Source: CAYMCO01 sp964388955
GTDB lineage: Bacteria > Chloroflexota > Anaerolineae > Anaerolineales > E44-bin32
Reading direction: 5' to 3'
Assembly (NCBI GenBank): GCA_964388955.1
Contig: CAYMCO010000002.1
Span: 124,001 to 188,000, forward strand
Length of the DNA stretch: 64,000 nt
This document shows, piece after piece, positions 37,151 to 46,623 of the stretch (position 1 is the first letter of the stretch; every line of letters starts with the position of its first letter). The notes under the pieces were generated by a model. It ran no database searches. It saw only the letters and a list, made by a program, of their open reading frames with translations, and had not been told where the DNA came from. The translations under genes and the position numbers were made by a program.

Positions 37151-39151
37151 GTGCTGGAGAAGAAGCAAGATCAGAGCCAGAGGCCGCGCATCGGATGGAT
37201 CTGGTGGATCATCTTGGGCGCGCTGTTGGTGTGGAACCTGGTGAACCTGCTGCCCCAGAGCCAACCCGAGGCCAAAATCACCTACTCCGCATTCGTGAAC
37301 TACGTTCAGGCGGGGAAAGTAGCCAGCGTCGACGTCAAGGAGACTGAGATTCACGGTATCTTCAAGTCATCGCAGGCCATCCCCGCTCAGGACTTCACGA
37401 CGGGGAGCGCCCAGCCAACTGTTGAAGCGCCCGGCGGCACCCCACAGCCCACGGCTGCTCCCACCGCCTACCAGGATTTTGTGACCGTATTCCCCTCATC
37501 CATTGGAGATACACAGCTCATTCCCATGCTGGAGGCCAACGGGGTCGAGATTCAGGCCCAGCCGCCCAGCAACCCCTGGTTCGTGGTCCTGCTGACCAAC
37601 GGCCTACCGCTCCTGCTGATGGTGGGGCTCATCGTGTGGATGGGCCGTCAGGCAGGCCAGAGCCAGAGCGGCATTTTCAGCTTTGGCCAAAGCCGGGCGC
37701 GGCGGTACGGCGAGCAGATGGTCGAGGTGACTTTCAACGATGTCGCCGGCGCAGATGAGGCCAAGCAGGAGCTGCAGGAAGTAGTGGATTTCTTGGAGAA
37801 CCCGGGCCGGTATCATGATCTGGGAGCGCGCATTCCCCGTGGCGTGCTGCTGGTGGGGCCTCCAGGGACCGGGAAGACTCTGATGGCGAGGGCTGTGGCC
37901 GGTGAGGCCCACGTCCCCTTCTTCAACCTGAGCGCGTCCGAATTCGTGGAGATGTTTGTGGGAGTGGGCGCCAGCCGGGTGCGCGATCTGTTCAAGCAGG
38001 CGAAGGATGCCGCCCCAGCGATCATCTTCATTGATGAGCTGGATGCCGTGGGGCGCAGGCGGGGCGCTGGGTTGGGGACCGTCAATGACGAGCGGGAGCA
38101 GACGCTCAACCAATTGTTGGTGGAGATGGACGGGTTTGACGAGCGCCACGAGATCATTCTCATGGCCGCCACCAATCGACCCGACGTGCTCGACCCGGCC
38201 CTGTTGCGCCCTGGGCGTTTCGATCGGCGGGTGGTGATCACCCTGCCGGATCGCAAAGGTCGTCGGGGCATTCTCGAAATCCACAGCCGTCATCTGCCCC
38301 TGGCGGAAGACGTCGATCTGGAGCTGATGGCCCGCACCACGACGGGTTTCAGCGGAGCGGACCTCGCCAATCTTTGCAACGAGGCCGCCTTGATCGCCGC
38401 CCGACACAGAAACGATCGGGTCGGATTGGCGGATTTCGAGGAAGCGGTGGACAAAGTGCTGCTGGGTGGAGTGCGTCCTCTGCTGCTGGATGCACACGAG
38501 CGGCAGGTGATCGCCTACCACGAATCCGGACACGCGCTCGTCGCCTGGCTGACCCCACTCGCAGATCCGGTCCACAAGGTCACCATCATCCCTCGCGGCC
38601 AGTCGCTGGGGGTCACGGAGCAGCTTCCGGGAGAGGATCACTACAACTACAGCCGAGGGTATCTGATGGCGCGCCTGTCGGTGATGCTGGGTGGGCGCAC
38701 CTCGGAGGAGGTCGCTCTGCACGACATCACGACCGGGGCCGAGAAGGACCTTATCGAGGCCACCCGCCTCGCCCGGCGGATGGTCACCCGCTGGGGGATG
38801 GGCACGCTCGACGCGCTCGCCTTCGCCTCGGATGAGGAACAGCCTTTCCTGGGCTATGAACTGACCCAAGGGCGGAATTACAGCGAGGAGATGGCGGCCC
38901 GCATCGACCGGGATATTCAAGATATGCTGGATGAACGACACCAACAGGTGCGCCAGCTTCTGCTGGCGAACAAGGAGAAACTGGACTCATTGGCCGATGA
39001 GCTCCTCCGAGAGGAGACGATCGAATCTGACCAGATCAAGAGCATCCTGGGCGCCAGGCCGGAAGCCGCCGAGCCGGTCAGTGCCCCCAGCGAGGTGGGG
39101 GCCGGCATCGCGGCCGAGGGGGCGACCCCCACGTCGAGCACCCAAATGTAA
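37151..39151 (+). CDS. ftsH: ATP-dependent zinc metalloprotease FtsH
   Basis: A 666-residue membrane AAA+ protease. Membrane helix 1 is at about 17-37, followed by an extracytoplasmic domain enriched in Gln, Pro and Thr, and helix 2 at about 150-172. The AAA domain has GPPGTGKT (236-243), FIDELDAVGRRRG (Walker B) and the second-region-of-homology arginines in ATNRPDVLDPALLRPGRFDRR. The protease domain has the zinc motif HESGH (457-461). FtsH hexamers extract and degrade damaged membrane proteins and unstable regulators. GTG start follows AAAGGGAGAATAGC. The htrA-type gene follows after 16 bases, making an envelope quality-control operon behind a phased operator. Confidence 0.96.
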   Translation: MLEKKQDQSQRPRIGWIWWIILGALLVWNLVNLLPQSQPEAKITYSAFVNYVQAGKVASVDVKETEIHGIFKSSQAIPAQDFTTGSAQPTVEAPGGTPQPTAAPTAYQDFVTVFPSSIGDTQLIPMLEANGVEIQAQPPSNPWFVVLLTNGLPLLLMVGLIVWMGRQAGQSQSGIFSFGQSRARRYGEQMVEVTFNDVAGADEAKQELQEVVDFLENPGRYHDLGARIPRGVLLVGPPGTGKTLMARAVAGEAHVPFFNLSASEFVEMFVGVGASRVRDLFKQAKDAAPAIIFIDELDAVGRRRGAGLGTVNDEREQTLNQLLVEMDGFDERHEIILMAATNRPDVLDPALLRPGRFDRRVVITLPDRKGRRGILEIHSRHLPLAEDVDLELMARTTTGFSGADLANLCNEAALIAARHRNDRVGLADFEEAVDKVLLGGVRPLLLDAHERQVIAYHESGHALVAWLTPLADPVHKVTIIPRGQSLGVTEQLPGEDHYNYSRGYLMARLSVMLGGRTSEEVALHDITTGAEKDLIEATRLARRMVTRWGMGTLDALAFASDEEQPFLGYELTQGRNYSEEMAARIDRDIQDMLDERHQQVRQLLLANKEKLDSLADELLREETIESDQIKSILGARPEAAEPVSAPSEVGAGIAAEGATPTSSTQM

Positions 39152-39167
39152 TTGGAGGTACGACCCA

Positions 39168-40784
39168 ATGTCGAACGGCAACAAAGAAATGAGATTATCC
39201 GTCAGTATCGTAATACCCTTGGTGTTTGCTCTGTTGGCGGCGAGCTGTGCTGCGCCGGCGACACCCATCACCCCCGAGGTGCCAACGCCAACTGTGGCGA
39301 CAATCCCAGCGCAGGCCGCTGCCAGCCCGACGCCGGCGCCCCCTGTGGCCACCAGCCGGGATGGGCTCCTGGCTGCTCTGGAGACCTCCTTGGAGACGAT
39401 CTACAACGCGGTGAGCCCTTCCGTGGTGAACATCCAGGTTGTGCAGACCGTCCAGGGGGGGCTACCCCCCTCTCAGAGTAATCCGTTCTTCGGACCTCAA
39501 ACGCCCCAACAACAACAAGTATTGGGTTCAGGCTTCGTTTGGGACACGCAGGGCCACATCGTGACAAATAACCATGTGGTCGCTGGGGCGAGTCAAATCA
39601 CAGTCACGTTCTCTGACCAGACCTCAGTGCCGGCCCAGATTGTGGGCACGGATCCGGACAGCGATCTCGCCGTATTGGGTGTGAACGTCCCCGCTTCGGA
39701 GCTGCATCCGGTGCAGGAGGCGAGCGCCTATGCCAAAGTCGGCCAAATCGCGATCGCCATTGGCAACCCCTTCGGTCTGCAGGGATCCATGTCCATGGGT
39801 ATCGTGTCGGCCATCGGTCGTTCACTCCCGGTGGAGTCAGGGACGGCGGCTACCGGCCCGAGCTACACGATCCCTGCCGTCATTCAGACCGACGCGCCCA
39901 TCAACCCCGGCAACTCCGGCGGGGTGCTGGTGGATGATGAAGGCCGCGTGATCGGGGTCACGGCGGCGATCGTGTCTGCATCGGGCAGCTCTTCTGGGAT
40001 CGGGTTCGCGATTCCGGCGGAGATTGTGCAGATGGTGGTGCCGGCCCTGATCCAGAACGGTCACTATGACCATCCCTATATCGGCGTCTCAGGCACGACA
40101 CTCACCCCCAGCCTCGCCAGCGCGATGAATCTGGCGGAACAGCAGCGCGGTGCGCTGCTGGTCGATATCACGCCCGGCGGCCCGGCGGACCAAGCCGGTC
40201 TTCAGGGCAGCGACAAGACCGTTGACATCAACGGACAGAGCGTCAAAGTCGGCGGAGATGTGGTGATTGCCGTCGGCGACCAGCCGGTAAAGAGCTTCGA
40301 TGACCTCGCCGCCTACGTGGCACTGAACACACAGGTCGGCGAGACGGTGGCGTTGCAGATCATCCGGAATGGGCAGGAGCAGAACGTGGATATCACCATC
40401 GGGGCGCGGCCGGCGGCGGAAACCGCCGCCGCCGGGGCCTCGGCGACCCAGGCGGCCTATCTGGGAATTGTCGGCATAAACCTGACCTCGGATATCGACG
40501 CGGCGATGAACCTGCCGGCCGACCAGACCGGGGTCCTCATCGAGCAGATCCAGCGAGGCGGCCCGGCCGATCAAGCCGGCCTGCAAGGGGGAGATCAACC
40601 GACGGTGATCAACGGGCAAACAGTGTTGCTCGGTGGCGACGTGATCACCGAGATAGACAATCAACCGGTGGCGAACATGAGCGGCCTGCAAGGATTGCTC
40701 GGGAGCTACAGCCCGAATCAACAGGCGACCTTGACAGTGCTGCGTGGAGACCGCACACTCGAGATTCAAGTAACATTCGGGTGA
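39168..40784 (+). CDS. HtrA/DegP-type serine protease lipoprotein with two PDZ domains
   Basis: A 538-residue exported protease. The signal peptide ends in the lipobox LLAASC (about residue 27), then a Pro/Thr/Ala linker runs to about 65. The trypsin-like domain carries the catalytic triad His136 (TNNHVVAG), Asp166 (DSDLAVLG) and Ser250 (NPGNSGG). Two PDZ domains follow (about 310-420 and 430-538), each with GGPADQAGLQG. HtrA proteins degrade or refold misfolded envelope proteins. ATG at 39168 follows TTGGAGGT with 8 bases spacing; the longer open frame back to 38931 is a frame overlap inside ftsH. It shares the ftsH operon. The lipid anchor keeps it at the outer face of the membrane. Confidence 0.93.
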   Translation: MSNGNKEMRLSVSIVIPLVFALLAASCAAPATPITPEVPTPTVATIPAQAAASPTPAPPVATSRDGLLAALETSLETIYNAVSPSVVNIQVVQTVQGGLPPSQSNPFFGPQTPQQQQVLGSGFVWDTQGHIVTNNHVVAGASQITVTFSDQTSVPAQIVGTDPDSDLAVLGVNVPASELHPVQEASAYAKVGQIAIAIGNPFGLQGSMSMGIVSAIGRSLPVESGTAATGPSYTIPAVIQTDAPINPGNSGGVLVDDEGRVIGVTAAIVSASGSSSGIGFAIPAEIVQMVVPALIQNGHYDHPYIGVSGTTLTPSLASAMNLAEQQRGALLVDITPGGPADQAGLQGSDKTVDINGQSVKVGGDVVIAVGDQPVKSFDDLAAYVALNTQVGETVALQIIRNGQEQNVDITIGARPAAETAAAGASATQAAYLGIVGINLTSDIDAAMNLPADQTGVLIEQIQRGGPADQAGLQGGDQPTVINGQTVLLGGDVITEIDNQPVANMSGLQGLLGSYSPNQQATLTVLRGDRTLEIQVTFG

Positions 40785-41011
40785 CGACCTCCATCACCAT
40801 TAACGTCGCAGTTCTTCATCGACCGGCCACCGTTTAACGGGCTCGACGATCGCGAATGCAGAGCTGATCCACTACATCTTTCAAGCGCATTCGCGGTCGC
40901 CGGGCCTTCGCGTCAGCTCTATTGGGATGCGCCTCCGGGGGGGCGACATAGATCCATCTTGAACCATCGCGGATGGAGTTGTGGCGCGGGCTTGTTCCCC
41001 CAAGATCGAAC

Positions 41012-42742
41012 CTACCCCGCGGCTCCCGCTGATGAGGCGTTCCGCGCCGGACTCGCATCGATAACGCCGGATTCATCCCGGGTTAAACCGCTGGGCGGGT
41101 TTGGCGCGCTTTCCAGCGGCAGCCACACAGTGAAGGCGCTCCCTGCTCCCGGGGCGCTCTCCACGCTCACTCGCCCGCCGTGCGCCTTGACCAGATCGCG
41201 GGCGATGGTCAGGCCGAGACCCATTCCGTGCGAGAGGCCGCTTGCCCCATCAGGACGGTAAAAGGGCATGAAGATGTGTTCCTGCTCCTCGAACGGAATG
41301 CCGACGCCCGTGTCGCTCACCCGGACCCAGAACTCATCCTGATCGGCCCCGCAAGCCACGCGGACCTCTCCGCCCGGTGGCGTATACTTGATGGCATTGC
41401 TGATCAAATTCTCCAGCACCTGGTTGAGACGGTCTGGATCCGCGTGCAGTGTAGGGAGATCCGCCGGAATATCGGTTCCCCATCGCAGTCGCTCTTGGTC
41501 CGCGGTCTCCCGCCAGGGAGCCAGAATCTTGGGGAACCACTTGCCTGGTACCAGCGTTTCGCGATCGATGCGCAGCGTTCCGGAGGCACGGGCGTCGATG
41601 GTCGCCAGATCGTCCAGCAGGCGTGCGGTATGCAGGATCTCCGCCTCCATCCCTGACAGCAGTTCGTCGCGCAGAGCCGAGTCCTGCCAGCCGCCCTCCC
41701 GCAAGGCCTCTATTGCCGAGCCGAGAGATCCTACCACGCGGCCCAACTCATGGACTTGGGCGGCCATCAGCTTGCGTTCGCTGATGTCCATCGAGTATCC
41801 GATCATCCCTCGAAGCACTCCCCGCGCATCGCGGAGCAGCGACAGCGACAAGTGGGCATAGAAGGGCCGGCCGGATTTGCGGTACATGCGCACTTCGATC
41901 TTGTGATCGCCTTTTTGCAGCAGCGGATCGATGATCTTCTGTTGGAGGAAATCGGCGTCATCGTCGCCATAGACGAAGGAGATGTGCTTCCCGATCGCTT
42001 CCTCCTTCGAATAGCCGAACATGTTCTCAGCGCCGTGATTCCAGCTCGTCACGAAGCCCTCCAGATCTGTAGCCACGACCGCGTCATGGATCTGGTCCAG
42101 GATCTGGGCCTGCTGCCGGAGCTCGTCCACGGTTTCCTTCCGGCTGATGGCGCCCGCCACCACGTTGGCGAGCGCCTGCACGAAGTGCACATCGTCCTCG
42201 GTGAACAGCCGCCGATTGCGAGTGTGCGCGCCGAGGATGCCGTACGGGCCATGCGTGCCCTGGATGATAACGCTCACCCCGCTGACTACGGCGTGACCGG
42301 TCAGCAGTTCGGGCCCGGAGAAGCGGGTCTCGCTGGGCAGGTCAACGACGATCACCGGGTGATTGGCAAGCAAGGTGTAGCCCGCCTGCGAGCGCTCCCC
42401 TGCTGCGACAACCGTATTCCCGACTTGACCCGGGTTCCATCCCACTCCGTGTTTCAGGAGCAGGGTCTCCCCATCAGGCTGCAGTTCTAGAATCTTCGTG
42501 TATTCGACCCCCAGGTCTTCTGCCAGGGAGGCCACCGCGGTTTCCATCAATTGGTCGATGTTTTCCCCATCCAGGGCCAACGCGCCGAGAGCCGCGATAG
42601 CCGCCTGCTGGCGCAGCCGGTTTTTCAGCTCCCGCTCTGTCTCGCGGCGCAGCATCCGCTCATCTTCAAGCGCCGAAAGCCGGTCCCTCAGGGCGTCGAT
42701 TTCGTCTCTCAGGTCAGGGTTGCGGGGCTCTCTCTTCTCCAT
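41012..42742 (-). CDS. GAF/PAS sensor histidine kinase (cytoplasmic)
   Basis: A 576-residue kinase without membrane helices. A short coiled coil (1-45) is followed by a GAF domain (about 50-195), a PAS domain with PAC motif (about 205-320; DLEGFVTSWNHGAENMFGYS is typical), then AAQVHELGRVVGSL (His331), the N box NLISNAIKYTPPGG and G boxes DTGVGIPFEEQ and GMGLGLTIARD. Signal input is therefore cytoplasmic. No response regulator gene is adjacent. The dimerisation helix lacks the proline that usually follows the phospho-acceptor histidine (HELGRVV for HELRTPL), but shares HELGR with the kinase at 35414. It is convergent with htrA; the 227-base gap between them shows no clear terminator. Confidence 0.9.
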   Translation of the reverse strand: MEKREPRNPDLRDEIDALRDRLSALEDERMLRRETERELKNRLRQQAAIAALGALALDGENIDQLMETAVASLAEDLGVEYTKILELQPDGETLLLKHGVGWNPGQVGNTVVAAGERSQAGYTLLANHPVIVVDLPSETRFSGPELLTGHAVVSGVSVIIQGTHGPYGILGAHTRNRRLFTEDDVHFVQALANVVAGAISRKETVDELRQQAQILDQIHDAVVATDLEGFVTSWNHGAENMFGYSKEEAIGKHISFVYGDDDADFLQQKIIDPLLQKGDHKIEVRMYRKSGRPFYAHLSLSLLRDARGVLRGMIGYSMDISERKLMAAQVHELGRVVGSLGSAIEALREGGWQDSALRDELLSGMEAEILHTARLLDDLATIDARASGTLRIDRETLVPGKWFPKILAPWRETADQERLRWGTDIPADLPTLHADPDRLNQVLENLISNAIKYTPPGGEVRVACGADQDEFWVRVSDTGVGIPFEEQEHIFMPFYRPDGASGLSHGMGLGLTIARDLVKAHGGRVSVESAPGAGSAFTVWLPLESAPNPPSGLTRDESGVIDASPARNASSAGAAG

Positions 42743-43299
42743 ATGCGCTCGACCATCCTTTGGCGTTCGAACGAGGGGGGATCGCTCTCATCAGGCTTGC
42801 GGATTCCTCCGTGGCAAGGGTCAGTGACAAACCATTCCGATCCTGTGGGTCTGTTGCATCCGCGTCTGTCAAACCGGAGCGGAATGCGTCGGATGACATC
42901 CTTCATCGGTCAGGCGGACGATCCGCGGCGCAAGAGGGCCACAATTCATAAGACCCGTCGGACGGCATGTCGTATGCCTGCAGCCATTCTCCCCAGAGTT
43001 GGTTGCGCGCTGTGAAACAAACTGATTCAGATCACAGTATATCTTATCCCTCGGCATTTTTGGAGTTCAAACGCGGTGGAATTCCGTATAATCCAGACGG
43101 GGCGCGCCCGATTCGTGCTGCCGATAAGGCGTCCGGCGCAGGACCCCTCCCGGGAGGGGCCGAAAGGGAGGCGGCGGTCATCCAGCCAGCGCCGCCCTTC
43201 CGGCTCGCCGCACAGAGTTCGCATTGCATATCCAAACCCCGGCTCGACGCCGGGAGTCACATGAGACAGGGCTACTGCGTCTGAAAGGAGAGCAAGTTG
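42743..43299. other. divergent intergenic region, kinase / alcohol dehydrogenase
   Basis: A 557-base gap. Its right half holds a TATAAT box at 43087 and, after it, about 200 bases of leader with GC-rich hairpins (for example CCCCTCCCGGGAGGGG near 43144). Nothing else is clear. Confidence 0.45.
43065..43092 (+). promoter_or_regulatory. promoter candidate of the alcohol dehydrogenase gene
   Basis: A perfect -10 box TATAAT (43087-43092) is preceded at 16 bp by GTTCAA (43065-43070), a weak -35. The start codon lies about 200 bases downstream, so the leader is long. Confidence 0.45.
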
Positions 43300-44322
43300 A
43301 TGGAGATTCCAGGGCAGATGCGCGCCATGGTTTTGGAGAAGGCAGGGGAGCCTTTGAAGCTCAAGGAGGTGCCCGTCCCCGACCCCGGTCCCTCGCAGGT
43401 CTTGATTCGAGTGAACGCTTGCGGCGTGTGCCACACTGATTTGCATATCCTTGATCGGGAGTTGAACAATCCAAAGCTGCCCCTCATCCCCGGACATGAG
43501 ATAGTAGGGACCGTGGTGGAGATGGGGGAGAGAGTCAGCCGCCTCGAGGCCGGTGCCCGAGTCGGGGTGCCGTGGATGGGATACACATGCGGTGAATGCC
43601 GCTTCTGCCGGCGCGGCCAGGAGAACCTGTGCGAGAACGCCCGCTTCACCGGCTATACCATCGATGGCGGATTTGCGGAATACACTGTGGCCGATGAGCA
43701 CTTTGTCTTCTCCCTGCCTGGATCATACGGCGACGCGGATGCGGCGCCGCTTCTGTGCGCCGGGCTGATCGGCTACCGTTCCTATCGCCTGGCCGGGGAT
43801 GGTCTGGAGCGCCTGGGCATTTACGGCTTTGGCGCCGCGGCGCACATCATCGCCCAGATCGCAGCCTATCAGGGAGTGCAGATCTACGCGTTCACCCGGC
43901 CGGGCGATGAGGAATCGCAGCAATTCGCCCGGAGCCTGGGCGCGGTCTGGGCGGGCTCATCCAAGGATAGGCCCCCGGAGCAGCTAGATGCAGCCATCAT
44001 CTTCGCTCCCGTAGGCCCCTTGGTGCCGGCGGCTCTGAGAGCCATATTCAAAGGCGGGCGGGTGGTGTGCGGTGGCATCCACATGAGCGACATTCCCTCC
44101 TTCCCTTACAGCATTCTGTGGGGGGAGCGCATGGTGCGGTCGGTGGCGAATCTGACTCGGGAGGACGGCGAGGCGTTGCTCGAAATTGCGCCCGATGTCC
44201 CGGTGAAGACGGTGGTCCAGCGCTTCCCCTTGCAGGCCGCGAACGAGGCCCTGGATCGCATGCGCGATGGTGAGCTGCAGGGGGCTGCGGTGCTGGTGAT
44301 TTCCGAGGGCTCAGAGCGCTAG
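43300..44322 (+). CDS. zinc-dependent alcohol dehydrogenase
   Basis: A 340-residue medium-chain dehydrogenase. Catalytic zinc ligands are Cys44 (CGVCHTDLH) and His66 (IPGHE). The structural zinc loop CGECRFCRRGQENLC supplies Cys97, 100, 103 and 111. The coenzyme site IYGFGAAAHIIAQIA departs from the usual GxGxxG. The final 20 residues (GELQGAAVLVI) are typical for zinc alcohol dehydrogenases of the YcjQ/AdhA-like group. Reaction: alcohol to aldehyde or ketone with NAD(P)+; the substrate is unknown. ATG 43300 follows AAAGGAG with 9 bases; a TTG at 43297 is possible. The gene stands alone. Confidence 0.92.
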   Translation: MEIPGQMRAMVLEKAGEPLKLKEVPVPDPGPSQVLIRVNACGVCHTDLHILDRELNNPKLPLIPGHEIVGTVVEMGERVSRLEAGARVGVPWMGYTCGECRFCRRGQENLCENARFTGYTIDGGFAEYTVADEHFVFSLPGSYGDADAAPLLCAGLIGYRSYRLAGDGLERLGIYGFGAAAHIIAQIAAYQGVQIYAFTRPGDEESQQFARSLGAVWAGSSKDRPPEQLDAAIIFAPVGPLVPAALRAIFKGGRVVCGGIHMSDIPSFPYSILWGERMVRSVANLTREDGEALLEIAPDVPVKTVVQRFPLQAANEALDRMRDGELQGAAVLVISEGSER

Positions 44323-44683
44323 CGTCCGTCAACGGTCAATCGATGGCTTCACTGCGAGCCGTCGTACAGGACTGCCCCAAGAGAACGTCGTGGCGATCAA
44401 AGGCCGTAGATGCGCGCGGGGACGGGGTCAGGTCGGGCGATAATACCGGTCGAGAGCCCATTTGACGGGGTTGGGGCGGAAATAGCGCCGGATGCGCGCC
44501 AGGTCTTCATGCTCGCGGATGATGTGGTCGTGGTGACCGCGCTGCTAGGCGAAGGAGGGGAGGGTCTTCGTCACGTTCCGGGTGAGCGCGGGTCTTCATG
44601 AGCGGATGACCGCGCCGAGGCTGCCGGGTTTCGGTGAGATCGCAGACATGATCTCTCTGACTGCATCCTCATGTGGATTGCCG

Positions 44684-44713
44684 CGTAGAGACGTTGCATG
44701 CAACGTCTCTACG
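44684..44713. repeat. perfect 30-bp palindrome of the GTAG...CTAC family
   Basis: CGTAGAGACGTTGCA is followed directly by its exact reverse complement, ending in CTCTACG. The GTAG foot next to the hairpin is the mark that REP-associated tyrosine transposases recognise in REP elements. No T-run follows, so it is not a simple terminator. Confidence 0.65.
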
Positions 44714-44755
44714 ATACGATGAGAGATTCCCATCTGAAGGGGGGGTCCGGATCGG

Positions 44756-44783
44756 GTAGGGGCGATTCGCGAACCGCCCCTAC
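44756..44783. repeat. 28-bp palindrome GTAGGGGCG...CGCCCCTAC
   Basis: GTAGGGGCGATTCG and CGAACCGCCCCTAC are inverted copies with one mismatch. It lies 42 bases after the preceding palindrome and shares the GTAG/CTAC ends. A decayed relative is at 23485. Confidence 0.6.
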
Positions 44784-44998
44784 GGGTCCTCGGCCGGGCA
44801 TGAACGCGCCAAGAGAACTGGCAGGCCGCGAGCGCATTTGTAGAGACGCCCCTCTTGGGACAGCCCCGTGCGGCTTCGCCAGCGCTTGTAGAGCGGATCC
44901 GTCTAAACGGAGGGGCCGGGATTGCCCTCGTGCCCCCGAGGCACGAGCGGGGTTCCGGCCTGCCCCCGGCGCGAGGCGTTTATTGTTGCAGCCGGGGC

Positions 44999-46300
44999 CT
45001 AGATCATCAGCGCCAGGAAGCGGTCCACGTCGTATGTGGCCGCCTGAGTCGGCGGTGACCACTTGGAAGGTGCCAGATCGAAGGCGTGCTCGGTGTCGGG
45101 GAATTCGACATACACGGAAGGGACGCCGTGCGCCTGAAGCGCGTGGTGCAATCGCCGCGCGTCCCTGGCGATTCCTCCGAAATCGTGACTCCCTTGGAGC
45201 TGCAAAGTAGGAGGGCAGTGAGGCCCAACGTGCCGTATGGGGCTCGCCTGGCGGTACAGCTCCAAATCCGCACCTTCGCCCAACGCGTCCGGTATGAGCG
45301 CGGCAGGGGCGACATAGCGGCCGTATTCGGGCAGAAAACCCGTCGCGTGCGCAGCGCGCTCCCACCTGGAATAGAGAAGATCACCCAGGAGGTTGCCCTT
45401 GTCCGGATAACCGGAGAAGTGCCGCTCGAAGTAGCGCTGCTGGGTCACCAGATCCGTGGGCCCGTAGTAGGAAACGACCCCCCGGACGCTGTCGTCCATT
45501 TCCATCCCCTGGGGAGCGAACCCGGGCCGCGCTGCGGTGTAGGCAGCGAGCAGGGCCAGATGTCCACCGGCTGAGTTGCCCATCAAGACGACGCGATCAG
45601 GGCGCACGCCGATCGCCCGACCGTTGATCTTCATCCAGTGAAGGGCCGCCTTGACCTGCTTCACCATGCCGAAGATGTCCGACTTCGGCGCCATCGTGTA
45701 TGCCAGGTCTACGATCGCGTGACCTTGGTTCGCAAGGTGGGCGAAGAAACGCCGCGTGCGCGTGTCTTTATCAGCATAATGCCAGCCGCTTCCGTGAAGA
45801 TAGATCACCCCAAGCCCGCTCCCCGGGAAGTCATCTGGTGGCCGCCAGATGTCCGCCAGCAGTGTAGGGGCTGCATCCAATCCCGTGGCGAGCCAAACGT
45901 CCTGTTCCCAGGGGACGGGTGGCGGATCAGCGGGGGTGGGGGTCCACCGGGCGGGCAGCATGCGCGCCTCCATATGGGATGGGATCCTTTCCCGCCAATC
46001 CATCCCGAAGGCTTTCTCAAAACCATAATGCCGCCGGGAGGTCTGCCGAACGTACCCCCACATGAGCGCGGCTCCTGACAAACCGCTGACGGCCGTCAGA
46101 GGGTCCCCTTCGATCAGACCCAGGAGCGCCCCGATCGATCCCGCCAGCGCGAACAAAGGGGAAAAAGCTTCGGATATTGTCTTGGGCTTCCAGAGAAGGA
46201 AGCTCAGCAGACCGTGACGTGGCCGCAGCAGGTTGATTAGGCCTGCAACCGCGGCGGCGAGGCTCAGAAAGCGGGCGACAAAGGTCCTCATGCGTCTCAT
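44999..46300 (-). CDS. membrane-anchored alpha/beta hydrolase (esterase, HSL/BD-FAE type)
   Basis: A 433-residue protein. N-terminal hydrophobic segments (about 7-27 and 48-85) are followed by an alpha/beta-hydrolase domain: the oxyanion motif YLHGSGWHY (about 166-174, HGSGW for the usual HGGGW), the nucleophile elbow MGNSAGGHLAL (about 246), an aspartate in LQGSHDFGG (about 380) and a histidine in FPDTEHAFD. Members hydrolyse small esters. The substrate is unknown. Start ATG 46300; an ATG three codons later is equally likely. It converges with the alcohol dehydrogenase gene over a repeat-rich gap. Confidence 0.85.
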   Translation of the reverse strand: MRRMRTFVARFLSLAAAVAGLINLLRPRHGLLSFLLWKPKTISEAFSPLFALAGSIGALLGLIEGDPLTAVSGLSGAALMWGYVRQTSRRHYGFEKAFGMDWRERIPSHMEARMLPARWTPTPADPPPVPWEQDVWLATGLDAAPTLLADIWRPPDDFPGSGLGVIYLHGSGWHYADKDTRTRRFFAHLANQGHAIVDLAYTMAPKSDIFGMVKQVKAALHWMKINGRAIGVRPDRVVLMGNSAGGHLALLAAYTAARPGFAPQGMEMDDSVRGVVSYYGPTDLVTQQRYFERHFSGYPDKGNLLGDLLYSRWERAAHATGFLPEYGRYVAPAALIPDALGEGADLELYRQASPIRHVGPHCPPTLQLQGSHDFGGIARDARRLHHALQAHGVPSVYVEFPDTEHAFDLAPSKWSPPTQAATYDVDRFLALMI

Positions 46301-46623
46301 TTCCGGATTATCGGCCTTTTTCCCGGTGTGAAGATCGGGACTGGTTTCCAGCTTACCGGTCAGTGAAGGACGGACATGCCCGGCGGATGCTGGTGCCGCC
46401 CGTCTGAATATGAAGCGGACGCCGGCGCCAGCCGGCTCTATGACCGGTCCGGCGCACGGCGCTCAGGCTCCCGCTCCAACCCCTCCGTCTCAATCTGTCA
46501 GAACTCTTGGTCTGTCAACGATCAATCGGCCCGTTCTTCGCAAGCACCTGCAATCGCGCAGCATGCCGCGCCCGTGAGGGATCTGAGCCAATGATCGTCG
46601 AGAAGCACCCGCCGAAGGAGGTC
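46301..46623. other. intergenic region, esterase / bacterioferritin
   Basis: A 323-base gap. I see no gene; GTCAACGATCAATCG at 46514 nearly repeats GTCAACGGTCAATCG at 44328. No terminator is clear for the bacterioferritin gene. Confidence 0.4.

Larger units (their letters stand above)
44323..44998. other. repeat-rich intergenic region between convergent genes
   Basis: A 676-base gap with two well-preserved palindromes (44684, 44756). A third, decayed GTAGAGACG segment near 44839 is followed by CTTGTAGAGCGG. No coding frame is supportable. Confidence 0.55.

Noticed and set aside
40799..40839. Two TTAACG hexamers after the htrA stop
   Set aside because: They are 34 bp apart, not a multiple of 11, and no gene starts downstream in the right orientation.
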